A DNA stretch of 64,000 nt from Lachnospiraceae bacterium NK3A20 (GTDB taxonomy: Bacteria > Bacillota > Clostridia > Lachnospirales > Lachnospiraceae), in the NCBI GenBank assembly GCA_900107575.1, contig FNQX01000012.1, forward strand, positions 1 to 64,000. The letters are read 5' to 3'. This document shows, one piece after another, positions 41,050 to 53,221 of this stretch. Below the pieces are notes generated by a model, which worked only from the letters and a program-made list of their open reading frames with translations, searched no databases and was not told the DNA's origin. How positions within the stretch are numbered: position 1 is the stretch's first letter; each line of letters begins with the position of its first letter. The translations under genes and the position numbers were made by a program.

Positions 41050-41656
41050 CGCAAAGTGAAGCTTGTTGCGCAGGATGCGATATGAAGTGAGCGGTGGTCA
41101 TCGATCGTACATTAGAATATGAAGAAGTTACCCCTTACCTGAATTCACTATTTCAGGTAGGGGGTTTTCATTTCTACACATTCGTCGGAACATTCTACTG
41201 TCTGCTGAGTTGTAGTGCCTGGCGACTGAATATCTATATTGGCGCTGAATTCGTACCGCCACATAGCTGTCCACATCTCCGAAATCAGTTTTGTGGAAAT
41301 CTGGCATGTGGCGTGTTGATAACCAGAATTTTATGTTCGCAACGCGTGGATATCCCGCCAGATTATGAACAATCCATTTCACGATGGTTTCGGCAGGCCT
41401 GCAGGTATTTTCACACCCTGTAAAGGTTTACGGTTAAAAAATCGCCCATTTTCGCGTTATATCCATTTTGTCTCCACATTCCGGATTACGACCTTTTTGT
41501 TGTAAAAAAGGCGTTTTGAGAATATAATGTTAAAGGTTATTCACTAATAACCATCCTCTATGAAGAAAGACTATGATCTCTTCTTATAGAGCGCTGCGCG
41601 TTTTCCGCCACCTGCATGTGGCGATACAGATAGACACATCGAAAGGACATTTCTTC
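41050..41656. other. dnaA-dnaN intergenic region
   Basis: About 600 bp. It starts with the dnaA terminator and then holds weak DnaA-box-like nonamers (CTGTCCACA near 41268, CGTGGATAT near 41345, TCTCCACAT near 41470) that might form a second part of a bipartite origin, as in Bacillus. A TATAAT at 41524 and a GGTTATTCACTAATAACC palindrome (41534-41551) lie before dnaN. No gene. Confidence 0.5.
41129..41168 (+). terminator. dnaA terminator
   Basis: TACCCCTTACCTGAA pairs with TTCAGGTAGGGGG, followed by TTTT. Confidence 0.85.
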
Positions 41657-42760
41657 ATGAAACTGCAAATCGCTAAGGATAAACTCTCAGCCGCCGTATC
41701 CATCGTATCCAAAGCCGTTCCCTCAAAGACCACGATGCCAATTCTCGAATGCATTCTGGTCGACGCTTCCTCCGAAAAGATCAAGCTCATCGCCAATGAT
41801 ATGGAGCTGGGCATTGAGACTGTCGTGGAAGGCAATATTGAGGAGCATGGCATTATCGCGATTGACGCTGATATTTTCGCCAATATCGTACGGAAGCTCC
41901 CGGACGGCGACGTAATGCTCTCTTCGGAGGGCGAGAAGGTCACGATTCGCTGTGGCAAGGCGGTCTTCCATATCCTCGGCAGGGACGGTCAGGAATTCGC
42001 CTACCTTCCCGACGTCGACAAGAATTACGGGATCGAGGTCTCCGAGTTCACGCTGCGCGATACGATCAACAAGACGCTGTTCTCCATTTCTACCAATGAG
42101 AGCAACAAGATGATGACCGGCGAGCTCTTCGAGATCCGGGACAATACGCTGCGCGTTGTGGCGCTGGACGGACACCGCATCTCAATCCGCAGCGTGGAAC
42201 TCAAGAAAACCTACGAGAACAAAAAGGTCATCATCCCCGGCAAGACGCTCTCCGAGATCAGCAAGATCCTTGGCGGCGACATGGAGAAGCCGGTAAAGAT
42301 CTATTTCACGGACAAACACGCGCTGTTCGAGTTCGAAGAGACGGTCGTGGTATCGAGGCTCATTGAAGGCAATTATTTCAATGTCGACCAGATGATCTCC
42401 AACGAATTCCAGACGCACATGAAGATCAACCGTCAGGAATTCCTCTCCTGCCTGGACCGCGCGACGCTCCTTGTCAAGGAGGAGGACAAGAAGCCGATCA
42501 TCCTGCTCATCAGGGATGACAACGTCGAGATGAAGATCACGACGACGCTCGGCAGTATGGACGAGGTGATTGCGATTGAGAAAGACGGCGAGGATCTCAA
42601 TATCGGCTTCAATCCGAAGTTCCTCATCGACGCCCTGCGTGCCATCGACGAGGAGGAGGTCGATATTTATCTTCTCTCCTCCCGCGCGCCCGCGTTCATC
42701 AGGGATGAGAAGACGTACTGCTATCTCATTCTGCCTGTCAACTTCATAAATGTTGATTAA
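41657..42760 (+). CDS. dnaN: DNA polymerase III sliding clamp (beta subunit)
   Basis: 367 residues from MKLQIAKDKLSAAVSIVSKAV, behind GAAAGGAC; the longer frame lacks a ribosome site. Three clamp-fold domains; conserved VALDGHRISI and ending YLILPVNFINVD (the usual LMPM/R-type tail replaced by LPVN). Start of the dnaN-yaaA-recF-gyrB-gyrA series. Confidence 0.97.
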   Translation: MKLQIAKDKLSAAVSIVSKAVPSKTTMPILECILVDASSEKIKLIANDMELGIETVVEGNIEEHGIIAIDADIFANIVRKLPDGDVMLSSEGEKVTIRCGKAVFHILGRDGQEFAYLPDVDKNYGIEVSEFTLRDTINKTLFSISTNESNKMMTGELFEIRDNTLRVVALDGHRISIRSVELKKTYENKKVIIPGKTLSEISKILGGDMEKPVKIYFTDKHALFEFEETVVVSRLIEGNYFNVDQMISNEFQTHMKINRQEFLSCLDRATLLVKEEDKKPIILLIRDDNVEMKITTTLGSMDEVIAIEKDGEDLNIGFNPKFLIDALRAIDEEEVDIYLLSSRAPAFIRDEKTYCYLILPVNFINVD

Positions 42761-42784
42761 AATTTCTGAAAATAAGAGGCGTCC

Positions 42785-43006
42785 ATGGACATTACGATCA
42801 AAGATGAATTTATTCGTCTCGGACAGGCTTTGAAGCTCTCCGGCATCGCCCAGTCGGGCATTGACGCGAAGGTGATGATAGAGAACGGAGAAGTGCAGGT
42901 AAACGGCGAGGTGGAATACCGACGCGGCAAGAAGCTCCGTGACGGGGACCAGGTGAGTGCCGCAGGGCAGAGCTTTACCGTGCACGCCCCTTCCGACAAC
43001 CATTAA
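42785..43006 (+). CDS. yaaA: S4-domain RNA-binding protein (YaaA/RlbA type)
   Basis: 73 residues forming one S4 domain: EFIRLGQALKLSGIAQSGIDAKVMIENGEVQVNGEVEYRRGKKL. Conserved between dnaN and recF in Firmicutes; role in ribosome or RNA binding not settled. Confidence 0.93.
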   Translation: MDITIKDEFIRLGQALKLSGIAQSGIDAKVMIENGEVQVNGEVEYRRGKKLRDGDQVSAAGQSFTVHAPSDNH

Positions 43007-43007
43007 T

Positions 43008-44093
43008 ATGTATATCAAGTCACTCAGACTGGCAGATTTCCGCAACTATGAGAAGCTGGGCCTGGAATTTTCCGAAGGCACCAACATTTTCTACGGGGAC
43101 AATGCCCAGGGCAAAACGAATATTCTCGAAGCGCTGTACATGATCGCGACGACGAAATCGCACCGCGGCGTGCGGGACAGAGACCTCATCCGGTTCGACT
43201 GCGGTGAGGGGCACATCCGCACCGTCATCATCAAGGACGGCGTGGACTACCAGGTCGATATGCACCTTCGGAGCAGCAAATCCAAGGGCATTGCGATCAA
43301 CGGGCAGAAATTAAAGCGCGCTTCCCAGCTCATGGGCCTTCTGCACATTGTCTTCTTCTCGCCGGAGGATCTGACAATCGTGAAGAACGGACCGGCTTAC
43401 CGCAGGCATTTCATCGACATGGAGCTGTGCCAGCTGGATGATCTGTATCTCTCGAATCTCAATAAATACAATAAGATCGTAGATCAGAGGAATAAACTTT
43501 TAAGGGACATTGCCCGTACCCCGTCTCTGTCCGCGACCCTCCCTGTCTGGGACGATCAGCTCGTGGAATACGGCACGAAGGTCATTGCGCGCAGAGCAAA
43601 GTTCATGCAGAATCTCAACGACATCATAGGAGACATCCACTTGAGGCTCTCCGGAAGTAAGGAGCACCTGTCCATTCGTTATGAACCGAATGTGTCAGTG
43701 GGTGAGTTCGCAGGGAAGCTCTCCGCCGCGCATGAGAGGGATCAATATCTGAAGTCTACGTCAGTCGGTCCGCACAAGGATGACTTCTCTTTCATCTGCG
43801 ATGAGATCGATCTTCGAAGGTTCGGCTCTCAGGGACAGCAGAGAACCTGTGCGCTGTCGCTGAAGCTCGCGGAATTGAAGCTCGTAGAGAATCTCATCGG
43901 TGAGGCTCCTGTCCTCATGCTGGACGATGTCCTCTCCGAGCTCGACACCAACCGCCAGAACTATCTCCTGGAAGCGCTCGGCGGGATACAGACGTTCATT
44001 ACCTGCACCGGACTCGACGAGTTCGTGAACAACAGGTTTGAAATAGACAAGTTATATCAGGTTACGAACGGCAGCGTAACAGAGGTAAATTAA
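43008..44093 (+). CDS. recF: DNA replication and repair protein RecF
   Basis: 361 residues from [17 protein letters not shown], one base after the S4-gene stop. Walker [16 protein letters not shown], signature [18 protein letters not shown] and Walker [13 protein letters not shown] are intact. SMC-like ATPase that loads RecA at gaps. Confidence 0.97.
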   Translation: MYIKSLRLADFRNYEKLGLEFSEGTNIFYGDNAQGKTNILEALYMIATTKSHRGVRDRDLIRFDCGEGHIRTVIIKDGVDYQVDMHLRSSKSKGIAINGQKLKRASQLMGLLHIVFFSPEDLTIVKNGPAYRRHFIDMELCQLDDLYLSNLNKYNKIVDQRNKLLRDIARTPSLSATLPVWDDQLVEYGTKVIARRAKFMQNLNDIIGDIHLRLSGSKEHLSIRYEPNVSVGEFAGKLSAAHERDQYLKSTSVGPHKDDFSFICDEIDLRRFGSQGQQRTCALSLKLAELKLVENLIGEAPVLMLDDVLSELDTNRQNYLLEALGGIQTFITCTGLDEFVNNRFEIDKLYQVTNGSVTEVN

Positions 44094-44094
44094 C

Positions 44095-46221
44095 ATGGCA
44101 GAAGAAAAAGAGAGAAAGAGCCTTCTCGACACAACAGATTCCGAAGAAAATGTCACTTTGGACATAGTCACTTCGGACAAAGTATCTGTGGATAAGAAGG
44201 CCGGCTTTGTTGACGACTTTGCGGAGAACAACAGGGAATATGCAGATGACGATGTCAAGGACACCCAGGACGTCGGCTCCTACGGCGCCGATGACATTCA
44301 GGTTCTGGAGGGACTGCAGGCAGTCCGGAAGCGTCCCGGCATGTACATCGGTACGACTTCCTCGAGAGGTCTGCACCATCTCGTCTATGAGATCGTCGAC
44401 AACTCGGTCGATGAGGCTCTGGCAGGCTTCTGTACGCACATCGAAGTGACCATCAATCCTGGAAATTCCATCACGGTCACGGACAACGGCCGCGGCATTC
44501 CGGTCGGCATCAACCACAAGACAGGCAAGTCTGCGGTGGAGGTCGTTTATACGATTCTGCACGCAGGCGGCAAGTTCGGCGGCGGGGGATACAAGGTTTC
44601 CGGCGGTCTGCACGGCGTCGGTGCTTCCGTCGTGAACGCCCTCTCCACCTGGCTGGAAGTCAGGGTCAGGAGAGACGGTAAGGTCTACATGATCCGCTTC
44701 GAGAACGGCGGGCACGTCGCGAAGAAGCTCTCTGTCATTGGGGACTGCGATCCGAAGGAAACAGGGACGAGCGTCACATTCCAGCCGGATCCAGCCATTT
44801 TCCAGGAGACGACGGTATACGACTATGAAATCATCCTGACGAGACTGCGTGAGATGGCGTTCCTCACCAAGGGACTCAAGATCACGCTCCGCGACGAGAG
44901 ATTAAACGATCCGACGATTCCGGGCGGAGAACTCAAAGAGCCGCGCCAGAATGTGTACCACTTCGAGGGCGGCATCAAGGAGTACGTCGCCTATCTCAAT
45001 CAGAACAAGACGGCGCTGTACGACGACATCCTCTATTTCGACGGAACGAAGAATAACGTTTACGTTGAGGTGGCGATGCAGCACAACGACGCCTACAACG
45101 TGTCGGAATACAGCTTTGTCAACAATATCAACACGCCGGAGGGCGGCATGCACCTCGTCGGCTTCCACAACGCGGTCACGAAGACGTTTAATGACTACGC
45201 GAGGAAGAACAACATCTTAAAGGACAGTGACGTGAACCTTTCGGGCGACGACATCAGGGAAGGCCTCACGGCGATTATTTCCGTCAAGGTCGAAGACCCG
45301 CAGTTCGAAGGACAGACGAAACAAAAACTCGGCAACATTGAGGCGCGCGGCGCGGTCGATGCCGTCGTGTCAGAGAAGCTCACTTACTATCTGGAGCAGC
45401 ACCCGGACGTTGCGAAGACAATCTGTGAGAAGGCACAGCTGGCACAGCGCGCAAGAGACGCCGCGAGGAAGGCAAGGGATTTAACGAGGAGAAAGACGGC
45501 GCTCGAGACCATGTCCCTGCCCGGGAAGCTTGCGGACTGTTCCGACAAGAATCCGAAGAACTGCGAGATCTTCCTCGTCGAGGGTGACTCCGCCGGCGGC
45601 TCCGCCAAGAGCGCGAGAAGCCGCGCGACACAGGCGATTCTCCCTCTCCGCGGCAAGATCTTAAATGTCGAGAAGGCAAGGGAAGACAGAATCTACGCGA
45701 ATGAAGAGATCAAGGCGATGATCACGGCGTTCGGCACCGGCATTCACGACGACTTCGACATCTCGAAGTTGCGCTATGACAAGATCATCGTGATGACGGA
45801 TGCCGATGTCGATGGCGCGCACATTGATACGCTGATGCTGACGTTCCTCTATCGGTTTATGCCGGAGCTGATCCGCCAGGGCCACGTATATCTCGCGATG
45901 CCTCCTCTTTATAAGCTCGAGAAGAACAAAAAGGTCTGGTACGCCTACTCCGATGAGGAACTGAACCAGATCCTGAACGACGTCGGCCGCGACAACAACA
46001 ACCGCATCCAGCGCTACAAAGGACTGGGCGAGATGGATCCGGAGCAGCTCTGGGAGACGACCATGGATCCGGAGCGGCGGGTACTCAAGAGGGTCAGCAT
46101 CGACTCGGAATCCGAGTCCGAAATCGACCTGACTTTCACGACGCTCATGGGCGACAAGGTCGAGCCGAGACGTGAGTTCATCGAGGAGAACGCCAGATTT
46201 GTCGAGAATCTGGACGTTTAA
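44095..46221 (+). CDS. gyrB: DNA gyrase subunit B
   Basis: 708 residues, some 60-70 longer than usual because of an acidic N-terminal extension ([17 protein letters not shown] ... [13 protein letters not shown]) before the canonical start [18 protein letters not shown]. ATPase motifs [12 protein letters not shown] and [32 protein letters not shown] and the [11 protein letters not shown] metal site are complete. Start ATG follows the recF stop by one base with AGAGGT upstream. The extension is inside the only plausible start for the gene. Confidence 0.97.
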   Translation: MAEEKERKSLLDTTDSEENVTLDIVTSDKVSVDKKAGFVDDFAENNREYADDDVKDTQDVGSYGADDIQVLEGLQAVRKRPGMYIGTTSSRGLHHLVYEIVDNSVDEALAGFCTHIEVTINPGNSITVTDNGRGIPVGINHKTGKSAVEVVYTILHAGGKFGGGGYKVSGGLHGVGASVVNALSTWLEVRVRRDGKVYMIRFENGGHVAKKLSVIGDCDPKETGTSVTFQPDPAIFQETTVYDYEIILTRLREMAFLTKGLKITLRDERLNDPTIPGGELKEPRQNVYHFEGGIKEYVAYLNQNKTALYDDILYFDGTKNNVYVEVAMQHNDAYNVSEYSFVNNINTPEGGMHLVGFHNAVTKTFNDYARKNNILKDSDVNLSGDDIREGLTAIISVKVEDPQFEGQTKQKLGNIEARGAVDAVVSEKLTYYLEQHPDVAKTICEKAQLAQRARDAARKARDLTRRKTALETMSLPGKLADCSDKNPKNCEIFLVEGDSAGGSAKSARSRATQAILPLRGKILNVEKAREDRIYANEEIKAMITAFGTGIHDDFDISKLRYDKIIVMTDADVDGAHIDTLMLTFLYRFMPELIRQGHVYLAMPPLYKLEKNKKVWYAYSDEELNQILNDVGRDNNNRIQRYKGLGEMDPEQLWETTMDPERRVLKRVSIDSESESEIDLTFTTLMGDKVEPRREFIEENARFVENLDV

Positions 46222-46233
46222 ACAGGGGTTATT

Positions 46234-48879
<2,646 letters not shown>

Positions 48880-48965
48880 GTTCTGCAGATACAGCAGGAA
48901 GGATTCCGGAGAAATTCAGTCCCTCCTGGGCAACAGCAGCCTTTGGGGTAATGTAAATTTCGCAT

Positions 48966-49261
48966 TGGGCCAATAGCGGCGCCTGAGAAATTCAGGACCA
49001 TGAATTTTCCAGGTATCCGGGCCAATAAGAGCTACCGGTAAATTTAGTCCCACATATCATTCAACATATCGGGTCAATAGCAGATTCTGAGAAATTCAGT
49101 CACCAATTATTCGTAAATTTTTGGTGACTGGATTTTTTCTGTTCTACTATTGGTCCGATTTTTTATTGCCCGTATGGAACTGGATTTGCTACAAACCGTT
49201 ATTGGCCCGGCAGGCATTATTACATGTGGTCCTGAATTTACTATCTTCCACTATCCGCCCA
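48966..49261. repeat. 296-bp gap-free diverged palindrome of 52-bp units after gyrA
   Basis: Two boxes alternate. Forward arm: GGG(C/T)CAATA at 48967, 49019, 49071 and AAATT(C/T)AG at 48988, 49039, 49092. Reverse arm, complemented: CTATTGGTCC ending 49156, TTATTGGCCC ending 49208, CTATCCGCCC ending 49260, and CTG(G/A)ATTT ending 49136, 49187, 49239. Box pairs mirror about position 49113.5 to within a base or so; the GGGCCAATA boxes and the central CAGTCACCAA arms do so exactly. The units between boxes are diverged. An extra half unit lies at 48909-48939. The rest of 48880-49440 has no gene. Confidence 0.85.
49097..49137 (+). terminator. gyrA terminator at the palindrome centre
   Basis: CAGTCACCAA pairs perfectly with TTGGTGACTG, then GGATTTTTTC. 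It forms the exact centre of the repeat palindrome. Confidence 0.75.
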
Positions 49262-49453
49262 AAATGTCCAAAACAAATGCCCAGAACACTCCTGACAGAT
49301 ATCAGATCCATTGTCTCTGATCTGATACGCAGCATGCACATAAAATCGCTCAATCTAGCCATTGTATCCCCGGAAGTATTAACCACAATGTGTTAGTCTT
49401 ATTAAACAATTACTACATAAATCTAACTCAATAATTATGCAAATCGTCAATGG

Positions 49454-49509
49454 AAGTTAGTTATGCTAAACTTTATAATATCTGTACAAAAGTTAGACAT
49501 TACTAACTT
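49454..49509 (+). promoter_or_regulatory. feo promoter with two DtxR-like dyads
   Basis: AAGTTAG-TTATG-CTAAACTT (49454-49473) and AAGTTAG-ACATTA-CTAACTT (49490-49509) flank a TATAAT at 49474-49479. TTAG...CTAA dyads are typical of DtxR/IdeR-type iron repressors. This suggests iron-dependent repression of the feo genes. Confidence 0.55.
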
Positions 49510-49597
49510 AATTGTGCACAATCTTTCACAAAAAGCCGGAAGTTCTGATCCTATCGGTGGAGATGCAGGAGTCAGATTTCCGCAAAGGAGGAGAATG

Positions 49598-49807
49598 ATG
49601 CCGCTTACTTTTGCTGAGACGGGTCGTGAATATGTAATCCGGCGTGTTGCCGGTAACGATGATGTGAAGCGTCATCTGGAAGAGCTTGGTTTCGTGACGG
49701 ACGGGAAGGTCACGGTGGTCAATGTCATTCAGGGCAATGTCATTGTGAATGTCAAGAATGTGCGGGTTGCGATCAGCAGACAGCTCACGCAGAAGATATA
49801 CGTGTAA
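49598..49807 (+). CDS. feoA: FeoA domain protein (first copy)
   Basis: 69 residues from the second of two adjacent ATGs (6 nt after AGGAGG). SH3-like FeoA fold: MPLTFAETGREYVIRRVAGND, LEELGFVTDGKVTVVNVIQGN, VRVAISRQLTQKI. Accessory subunit for FeoB. The track of upstream in-frame codons to 49463 is rejected because it covers the promoter. Confidence 0.93.
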   Translation: MPLTFAETGREYVIRRVAGNDDVKRHLEELGFVTDGKVTVVNVIQGNVIVNVKNVRVAISRQLTQKIYV

Positions 49808-49950
49808 TATCGCAGACAGTTCATACAGAAAGATACGTATCGCATCATTTAACAGAAAGGCACTTTTGGCCAGCGTCCGTCGCATTCCCGTTCACAGAAC
49901 GGGCGTGGTATGGTGATCAGACAGATGGATGCGCAATTAAGGAGAAAAAG

Positions 49951-50175
49951 GTGAGAACATTAAGGGAAGCTGAGATCGGTGAAACGGTCCGGGTAGCGAA
50001 GATTACCGGCGAAGGCGCGACGAAGCGCCGGATCATGGACATGGGCATCACGAAGGGCGCCGAGCTCTTCATCCGCAAGGTGGCTCCGCTGGGAGATCCG
50101 GTGGAGATCAATGTGCGTGGTTATGAGCTGACGGTGCGCAGGAACGACGCCGAGATGGTACAGCTCACTGAATAA
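49951..50175 (+). CDS. feoA: FeoA domain protein (second copy)
   Basis: 74 residues, GTG start after AAGGAG. MRTLREAEIGETVRVAKITGE ... KRRIMDMGITKGAELFIRKVAPLGDPVEINVRGYELTVRR is a standard FeoA core. Distinct from the first FeoA; paired FeoA genes before FeoB are common in Clostridia. Confidence 0.94.
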   Translation: MRTLREAEIGETVRVAKITGEGATKRRIMDMGITKGAELFIRKVAPLGDPVEINVRGYELTVRRNDAEMVQLTE

Positions 50176-50323
50176 ATCAGGATGCAGGCCACAAATATAT
50201 CATACAGATGTCGCGGCCCGGGGTTGATTGTCCGGGATTCGTCAATGCAACGGAAGACATGATCACATTCCGGCCAAGAGAAATACTTCCCGGGTGTGCG
50301 TATGTCCGGAGGAAAGGGATCAT

Positions 50324-52483
50324 ATGAGTTTAAGAATTGCGCTCGCAGGCAATCCGAACTGCGGAAAGACAACACTGTTCAATGCGTTGACCGGTGCCAA
50401 TCAGTACGTGGGCAACTGGCCCGGCGTCACGGTTGAGAAAAAAGAAGGCCGCCTGAAGGATCACAAGGACATCATTATCACGGATCTGCCCGGGATTTAC
50501 TCTCTCTCTCCTTATACGCTGGAGGAAGTTGTCGCGCGTGACTATATTCTCCAGGAAGAGCCGGACGCGATTCTGAACATCGTGGACGCGACGAATCTCG
50601 AGAGAAACCTGTACCTTTCCACCCAGCTCCTGGAGCTGGGAATTCCTGTTGTCGTGGCGCTCAACATGGAAGATCTGATCGCAAAGAACGGTGATAAGAT
50701 CGACATCGACAAGCTCTCCAGAGAACTGGACTGTAAGGTTGTCTCCATTTCCGCACTGAAAAACTCCGGTGTGGACAGGGCGGTCGCCGAAGTCATTGCG
50801 GCGGCAAAGTCCCGCAGGGCGCCGCGACAGAGAGCCTTCCCGGACAACATCGAGAAAGCGCTCTCTGCGATCTCAGATGTGATATTCTCCAGGGTCTCCC
50901 CTTCCAGCATCAGATGGTATGCGGTCAAGCTCTTCGAGCGTGATGAGAAGGTGCAGGAACAGCTCCAGCTGGACGCATCGGTGATCTCACAGCTGGATAC
51001 GATCATCAGGGATGTGGAAAAGGCTGAGGATGACGACGCGGAATCCATCATCACCAACGAGCGCTACAACGAAATCGCGCTTGTACTAAAAGACAGCTAC
51101 CATAAAAAACATGCAGGCGAGCTCACGATCTCTGACAGAATTGATCAGATCGTCACAAACCGATGGGCCGCGCTGCCTATTTTCGCCCTGGTCATGTTCG
51201 TCGTCTATTACGTGTCGATTCAGACGGTCGGAACGGCGGCGACGGACTGGGTGAACGACGTGCTCTTCGGGGAGATTATCCCGCCCGTGGTCACGGGATG
51301 GCTGGAAGCGGCGGGCGTCGCACCCTGGCTTATCGGTCTCATCGTGGACGGCATTATCGCGGGTGTCGGCGCGGTGCTTGGTTTCCTGCCGCAGATGATG
51401 GTACTCTTCCTCTTCCTCGCGTTCCTGGAAGGCTGCGGGTACATGTCGCGTATCGCATTCATCATGGACCGCATTTTCCGCAGGTTCGGCCTCTCCGGCA
51501 AATCATTCATCCCGGTCCTCGTCGGCACCGGCTGCGGCGTGCCCGGCATCATGGCTTCCCGCACGATTGAGAATGAACGCGACAGGCGCATGACGGTCGT
51601 GGTCACAACGTTCATCCCCTGCTCCGCGAAACTCCCGATCATCGCCCTGATCGCGGGTGCGCTGTTCAACAATTCGGGCCTTGTCGGGTTCTCCGCTTAC
51701 ATGCTCGGCATCGCGTCGATCATTATCTCCGGCATCATGCTCAAGAAGACGAAGCTGTTCGCCGGCGATCCCGCGCCGTTTGTCATGGAGCTGCCGGCTT
51801 ACCACTGGCCGACGGTCGGCTCGATCCTTCGCAGCGTGTGGGAGCGTGCTTTCTCTTTTGTGAAAAAAGCAGGCACAGTCATCTTATTGGCGACGATCCT
51901 CGTGTGGTTCCTCTCCAATTTCGGGTTCTACGAAGGCGCATTCCGGATGCTGCCGGAAGAGGATTTCATGGCGCACTCTGTCCTCGCGGTTGTCGGCAAT
52001 GCACTCTCCTTCATCTTCGCTCCTCTGGGCTTCGGTTCCTGGAAGCCTGCGGTCGCTGCGATCACAGGTCTTATCGCGAAGGAAAATGTGGTCGGCACGT
52101 TTGGCATTCTCTACCGTCATGCGGGTGAGATTTCCGAGAACGGGAATGAGATCTGGGCAAATGTTGCGCGTGACTTCACGCCGGTGACGGCTTATGCTTA
52201 TCTCGCATTCAATCTCCTCTGCGCGCCGTGTTTCGCGGCGATCGGCGCGATCAAGAGGGAGATGAACAGCCGCAGGTGGACGATGTTCGCAATTGCTTAT
52301 CAGTGCGGCTGGGCTTATGTCGTGGCCCTCATGATCAATCAGTTCGGCGCCATCGCAGAAGGCAGGACGAATGCCGCTGGCCTCTTCGCCGCAACGGTGA
52401 TCGCGGGCCTTGTTGTTTTCCAGCTGCTGCGCCCGTATCGTGAGGTGGACAAGCTCTCCGGCAAGGTTGCGCCGGAATTGTAG
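50324..52483 (+). CDS. feoB: Ferrous iron transporter FeoB
   Basis: 719 residues from MSLRIALAGNPNCGKTTLFNALTG, preceded by GGAGGAAAGG. N-terminal G domain (G1 GNPNCGKT, G3 DLPGIYSL, G4 NMED) and GDI-like helical region, then a C-terminal membrane part with about ten helices, the two Gate motifs (FIPVLVGTGCGVPGIMASRT, TTFIPCSAKLPII) and a conserved Cys. Moves Fe2+ into the cell. Operon with both feoA genes and the small Cys-rich protein. Confidence 0.97.
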   Translation: MSLRIALAGNPNCGKTTLFNALTGANQYVGNWPGVTVEKKEGRLKDHKDIIITDLPGIYSLSPYTLEEVVARDYILQEEPDAILNIVDATNLERNLYLSTQLLELGIPVVVALNMEDLIAKNGDKIDIDKLSRELDCKVVSISALKNSGVDRAVAEVIAAAKSRRAPRQRAFPDNIEKALSAISDVIFSRVSPSSIRWYAVKLFERDEKVQEQLQLDASVISQLDTIIRDVEKAEDDDAESIITNERYNEIALVLKDSYHKKHAGELTISDRIDQIVTNRWAALPIFALVMFVVYYVSIQTVGTAATDWVNDVLFGEIIPPVVTGWLEAAGVAPWLIGLIVDGIIAGVGAVLGFLPQMMVLFLFLAFLEGCGYMSRIAFIMDRIFRRFGLSGKSFIPVLVGTGCGVPGIMASRTIENERDRRMTVVVTTFIPCSAKLPIIALIAGALFNNSGLVGFSAYMLGIASIIISGIMLKKTKLFAGDPAPFVMELPAYHWPTVGSILRSVWERAFSFVKKAGTVILLATILVWFLSNFGFYEGAFRMLPEEDFMAHSVLAVVGNALSFIFAPLGFGSWKPAVAAITGLIAKENVVGTFGILYRHAGEISENGNEIWANVARDFTPVTAYAYLAFNLLCAPCFAAIGAIKREMNSRRWTMFAIAYQCGWAYVVALMINQFGAIAEGRTNAAGLFAATVIAGLVVFQLLRPYREVDKLSGKVAPEL

Positions 52484-52495
52484 GAAGGTGGTTGT

Positions 52496-52672
52496 ATGGC
52501 TGCGACTATCATTATTGCATCTCTCGTCGCGCTGGCGGCGGGCCTGGCGGTCCGGTCGATTGTCCGGGATCACAGGCAGGGTGTCGGTGCCTGCGGGTAC
52601 AAGTGCTCGGAGTGCGCACACCACTGCGCGAGTGATGTGGAGATCCCGGAGAGGTTCAAGCTCAAGAGCTGA
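52496..52672 (+). CDS. FeoB-associated Cys-rich membrane protein
   Basis: 58 residues. One N-terminal membrane helix (AATIIIASLVALAAGLAVRSIV), then GACGYKCSECAHHC. Typical small partner after feoB in Firmicutes; role in iron transfer is proposed, not shown. Twelve bases after feoB, with GGAAGG as ribosome site. Confidence 0.9.
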   Translation: MAATIIIASLVALAAGLAVRSIVRDHRQGVGACGYKCSECAHHCASDVEIPERFKLKS

Positions 52673-52701
52673 CCGGGAGGCAACAAAATAACGATGTGTT
52701 T

Positions 52702-52729
52702 AACCCCGGGGATGTTTCCCCGGGGTTTT
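52702..52729 (+). terminator. feo operon terminator
   Basis: AACCCCGGGGA-tgt-TTCCCCGGGGTT followed by TTT: a very stable stem. Confidence 0.9.
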
Positions 52730-52914
52730 TCGCGTTGTGATCTTCCCCCAAGGGTACCTTTCGGGCGCACGGTTTCCCGGCTCAGGTGATCTTCGTGTGG
52801 ATGAATGACGTTGGAGGCTTTGCTAATAGCGACGATATGTATTCGCTATCTCGAGTGAGGCCGTGCCGTCATTAATCCACGCTCGATCAAATCGCCAGGA
52901 AATCGCGCATCCCG

Positions 52915-52937
52915 AAATCCCTCGGGGGATTTTTGCG
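52915..52937. terminator. Second hairpin before the Fic remnant
   Basis: AAATCCC...GGGATTT with a TTTTT tail. The 180 bp between it and the feo terminator carries no gene, only a small ATAGCGA/TCGCTAT dyad. Confidence 0.55.
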
Positions 52938-52944
52938 TTGTGAT

Positions 52945-53221
52945 TTTCTCTGTATTCATCAGTTCAATGATGGCAACGGGAGGATGAGCAGGCTTCTCAC
53001 TTTGCTCATGCTGTATCAGTCCGGCTACTATATCGGCAAGTATATCAGCATTGAAAAGCAGATTGAAAAAACGAAAGACAGATATTACGATGCTCTTGAA
53101 GAGGCCGATGCCGGATGGTATGAGAAAGAGATGATCCAACGCCGTTCATCCGGTATATGTCGCCAAAGAAGGTGCAGGCAAGAATACATTCTATTACCGA
53201 AGGGGAAGGCAGGAACGCACT
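52945..53221 (+). pseudogene. Fic/DOC-family protein, C-terminal remnant with frameshift
   Basis: The frame contains the Fic active-site motif in the form HQFNDGNGRMSRLLTLLMLY (consensus HPFxDGNGRxxR) and the following YYIGKYISIEKQIEKTKDRYYDALEEADAGWYE. The N-terminal half of a Fic protein is absent. After WYEK the expected continuation NDPTPFIRYM is found one frame over, so a frameshift lies near 53130, and the sequence then diverges into SPKKVQARIHSITEGEG. Fic enzymes usually attach AMP to target proteins. This copy cannot work. Confidence 0.7.

Noticed and set aside
41223-41262. Fourth copy of the 83-bp repeat in the dnaA-dnaN gap
   Set aside because: CTGAATATCTATATTGG resembles part of the repeat, but the similarity does not extend to the hairpin or the rest.
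48909-49261. CRISPR array after gyrA
   Set aside because: Periodicity exists, but conserved boxes are only 8-10 bp, orientation flips in the middle, and no cas genes are present.
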